DNA of 64,000 nucleotides, taken from assembly GCA_943736015.1 (NCBI GenBank), contig OX031065.1, positions 24,938,427 to 25,002,426 on the forward strand, in the 5' to 3' direction. The position numbers and the translations under genes are program-made. Source of the DNA: Tridacna crocea. Lineage: Eukaryota > Mollusca > Bivalvia > Cardiida > Cardiidae. Positions 62,261 through 64,000 of the stretch are shown piece by piece. Within the stretch, counting starts at the first letter, position 1, and the number at the start of each line of letters is the position of its first letter. The notes beneath the pieces were generated by a model, which saw only the letters and a program-made list of their open reading frames with translations, ran no database searches and had not been told where the DNA came from.

Positions 62261-62936
62261 ATGGATGTCCCTTTTTCCATGATTCCATTCTTCTTTGTAT
62301 TTAGACCTCCAATTTTTCTAAACGACCTAAAGAACTTATTATCTATAATGCACCAAAGAAATGCTTTTAACCCCTCTTCTACCAGAGCACTGCTCATTTT
62401 TTGTTTAGTGAAGAACTGATAATTTCATATCTAGGAGGATAGCTCTCACTTTGAAACTTTACCACATGACAAAATTTCAGACTTGTGCACAAAGCAAAAA
62501 CATTTGCAGAGGGCAAATTACATGTTTTGTGCAGTGTGATCTTAATCTACATTGATTGTACAGGCAACTTTGGTTGTGAAAGGTGCTTTTGTCCTTTACC
62601 AGACATTTTCATGGCCTTCAGGATGGATTAAATAGTGTTTAACACTGCTTTCAATGTTCTTTCAGTCATATACAATGGTGAAATTATAATTGTGTAAGTC
62701 CTGGGTTTCACTAGTACTTGTCAAAGTCTCAGATGTGTCCAGCTTGACCCTGATTTTAAAAAAGCCTCCTGAACCCACTGTAGGAAAAGGTAAAAAGGTA
62801 CTGGTAACCGGCATTTTGTCCTTTTTCATATAATATACCTTTATAGTAGAATCTAATCATTTCAGCCACATTTGACTTGTGTTAGTTTAGTCTAAACATA
62901 TTTATTTTACATTGATTGAAAAACAAGTTCTAACAA

Positions 62937-63075
62937 CTTATACTAATCTCTCTCGACTCTGCTTCCAAGGAACTACACCAGTACTCGCGCCGAACATGTG
63001 GGCTAATGAAAAATCCCAAAGTTGACACCCGTTCCCTGGTCTCAAAATCCGGATCTCATGGTTATGACTTGTGTT
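62937..63075 (-). mobile_element. tRNA-derived SINE, reversed copy
   Basis: Reversed, it reads GGGAACGGGTGTCAAC, GGGATTTTTCATTAGCCCAC and GCGCGAGTACTGGTGTAG, the body of the SINE at 11223. The tRNA-like head is strongly worn. Confidence 0.7.
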
Positions 63076-63137
63076 GACTTGCATTGGGCAGTTGCTTTCA
63101 CAATGGACTAGTGCCAACATTAGCATTCCAAATCAGC

Positions 63138-63607
63138 CCAAGTTTTAATAACCCTGAGGAATCCTTTTAAAAACATTGTAGGAAAACGAAAAAAGAGGGC
63201 CAAGGTGGCCCTGGATTGCTCACCTGAATTTTGAGAGGACCATAGCCATTATTTTTTTTGTTATTCCAAAACTTTTTCTTCATTAACTTCAATAAATAAA
63301 ACAAGAGTGCTGCATGCAGGTGCAAATGATTGGCTGTAGGGTGCTGGATAGAAACTAAAAATGTAAAAGTAAGTTTCTGATGGAAATTTTTTATGAGAAC
63401 CTACCACGGATCATTTCTGCCAAATTTGGTCCAAACTGGCCTAGTGGTTTAGAACGAAAACATGTTTAAAGAATTGTTGACACTGCACAATGTAAGGAGC
63501 CCACCACCACCGAAGCCATTTTTTAGCGAATCAAAATTTCAAAACAGTTTTCAAAAATGGTCACCAAATATTTCTATGATATTATTTCAAAATCTGACTG
63601 GAGGTTT
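63138..63607 (-). mobile_element. Truncated H1 MITE fused to a tandem-unit element end
   Basis: 63138-63193 is an H1 left part (CAAGTTTTAATAACCCTGAG, AAAACATTGTAGGAAAA). From 63194, AGAGGGCCAAGGTGGCCCTG, GATTGCTCACCTG is the reversed tail of the family at 12291. Unit pieces with CAAAAATGGTCACCAAAT and ATTATTTCAAAATCTGACTG run to about 63607. Confidence 0.7.
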
Positions 63608-64000
63608 AAAGGTGGCCTTTCAGATTTTGGGTCGACAAAAATGCAAAAAAATCACCCTGATACTACCAAAGCCTTTTAATTTTCATTCATAAAACCCCGC
63701 CAGTAGTAGAAAGCCGTCCGACAACAGGAGAAATTAAGAGATTTACTACAGCCCAGGTTGACATCAACAGGAGACACATTCTATTTTTAGATGATCAATT
63801 TGCTCATTTACGTACAGGAATACACAGAAGAAGCTTCAAACATAGCGTCCGAAGAAGACATGGAAAATATTTATTACATGTTTGTTATGATAGGGAATTT
63901 AAGCATTATGAGTCACGTGTCAGTCACTTGACATTCCCACAATGCTTTATTGATTTTTGGCGCGAAATCTAAAAATACCTTAAGAGGCTACGTAGCCTTT
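63608..64000 (+). mobile_element. Terminal segment of the SWIM-type transposon family, copy 3 (runs off the edge)
   Basis: GGCCTTTCAGATTTTGGGTC, CATAAAACCCCGCCAGTAG, GGCGCGAAATCTAAAAATAC and AGGCTACGTAGCCTTT follow the order of copies 1 and 2. Confidence 0.8.

Noticed and set aside
62938-63126. 62-codon minus-strand frame as a 5' exon of the Mieap-like gene
   Set aside because: It coincides with the reversed SINE and has no donor in the right phase.

Overview
The window is nuclear DNA of a metazoan and most probably of a bivalve mollusc. Three genes have many exons with GT-AG introns. Their introns and intergenic DNA are packed with short non-autonomous transposons, tRNA-derived SINEs with an ATCA-rich tail, and roughly 145-166 bp tandem units of types I associate with bivalves. 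A Mieap_C-type gene also fits. Species cannot be read from the sequence. No bacterial, viral, rRNA or CRISPR feature was seen.

Layout. (1) 269-8538, plus strand: the 3' seven exons of CDT1, the replication licensing factor. Its 5' end lies left of the window. (2) 8.5-20.9 kb: intergenic and almost wholly repetitive. It holds a 2.8-kb terminal-inverted-repeat element (12997-15832) nested in an older tandem-unit element, then a more unique, CRE-containing stretch that looks like the promoter side of the next gene. (3) 20874-35710, plus strand: a complete ten-exon gene for an unrecognised 420-residue basic, coiled-coil protein. (4) 35.7-43.2 kb: intergenic, with a broken SWIM zinc-finger transposon gene at 39393-39922. 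(5) 43261-61609, minus strand: the 3' seven exons of a gene ending in what I read as a Mieap_C (mitochondria-eating protein/SPATA18) domain, with coiled coils and one membrane segment. Its 5' end is beyond the right edge. One intron holds a dead mariner (54610-55936). (6) 61.6-64 kb: repeats only.

The dominant feature is a MITE family of about 228 bp, with roughly 60 copies or pieces. It inserts at TTAA, has ends of type CCCTTTACCA and TGGTAAAGRG, and carries a central, nearly perfect 31-bp-arm hairpin. I call it H1, with relatives H2 (ends CCCTTTCCCAAAC) and H3 (ends CCCTTTACTCCAT). In the entries '+' means the copy starts with the ACAATCCC end and finishes with GTCGTTTGGTAAAGAGTTAA; '-' is the reverse. 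The two hairpin arms differ together between subfamilies. Many copies sit within 10-40 nt of splice sites, and CDT1 exon 5344-5532 lies between two oppositely oriented copies.

The three genes do not form a pathway that I can see: licensing factor, unknown coiled-coil protein and Mieap-like protein appear to be ordinary neighbours. Exon coordinates come from splice motifs plus reading-phase agreement and were not checked against transcripts. Repeat ends are read by eye and are good to a few bases where a TTAA or other target duplication is quoted, otherwise to about 10 bases.
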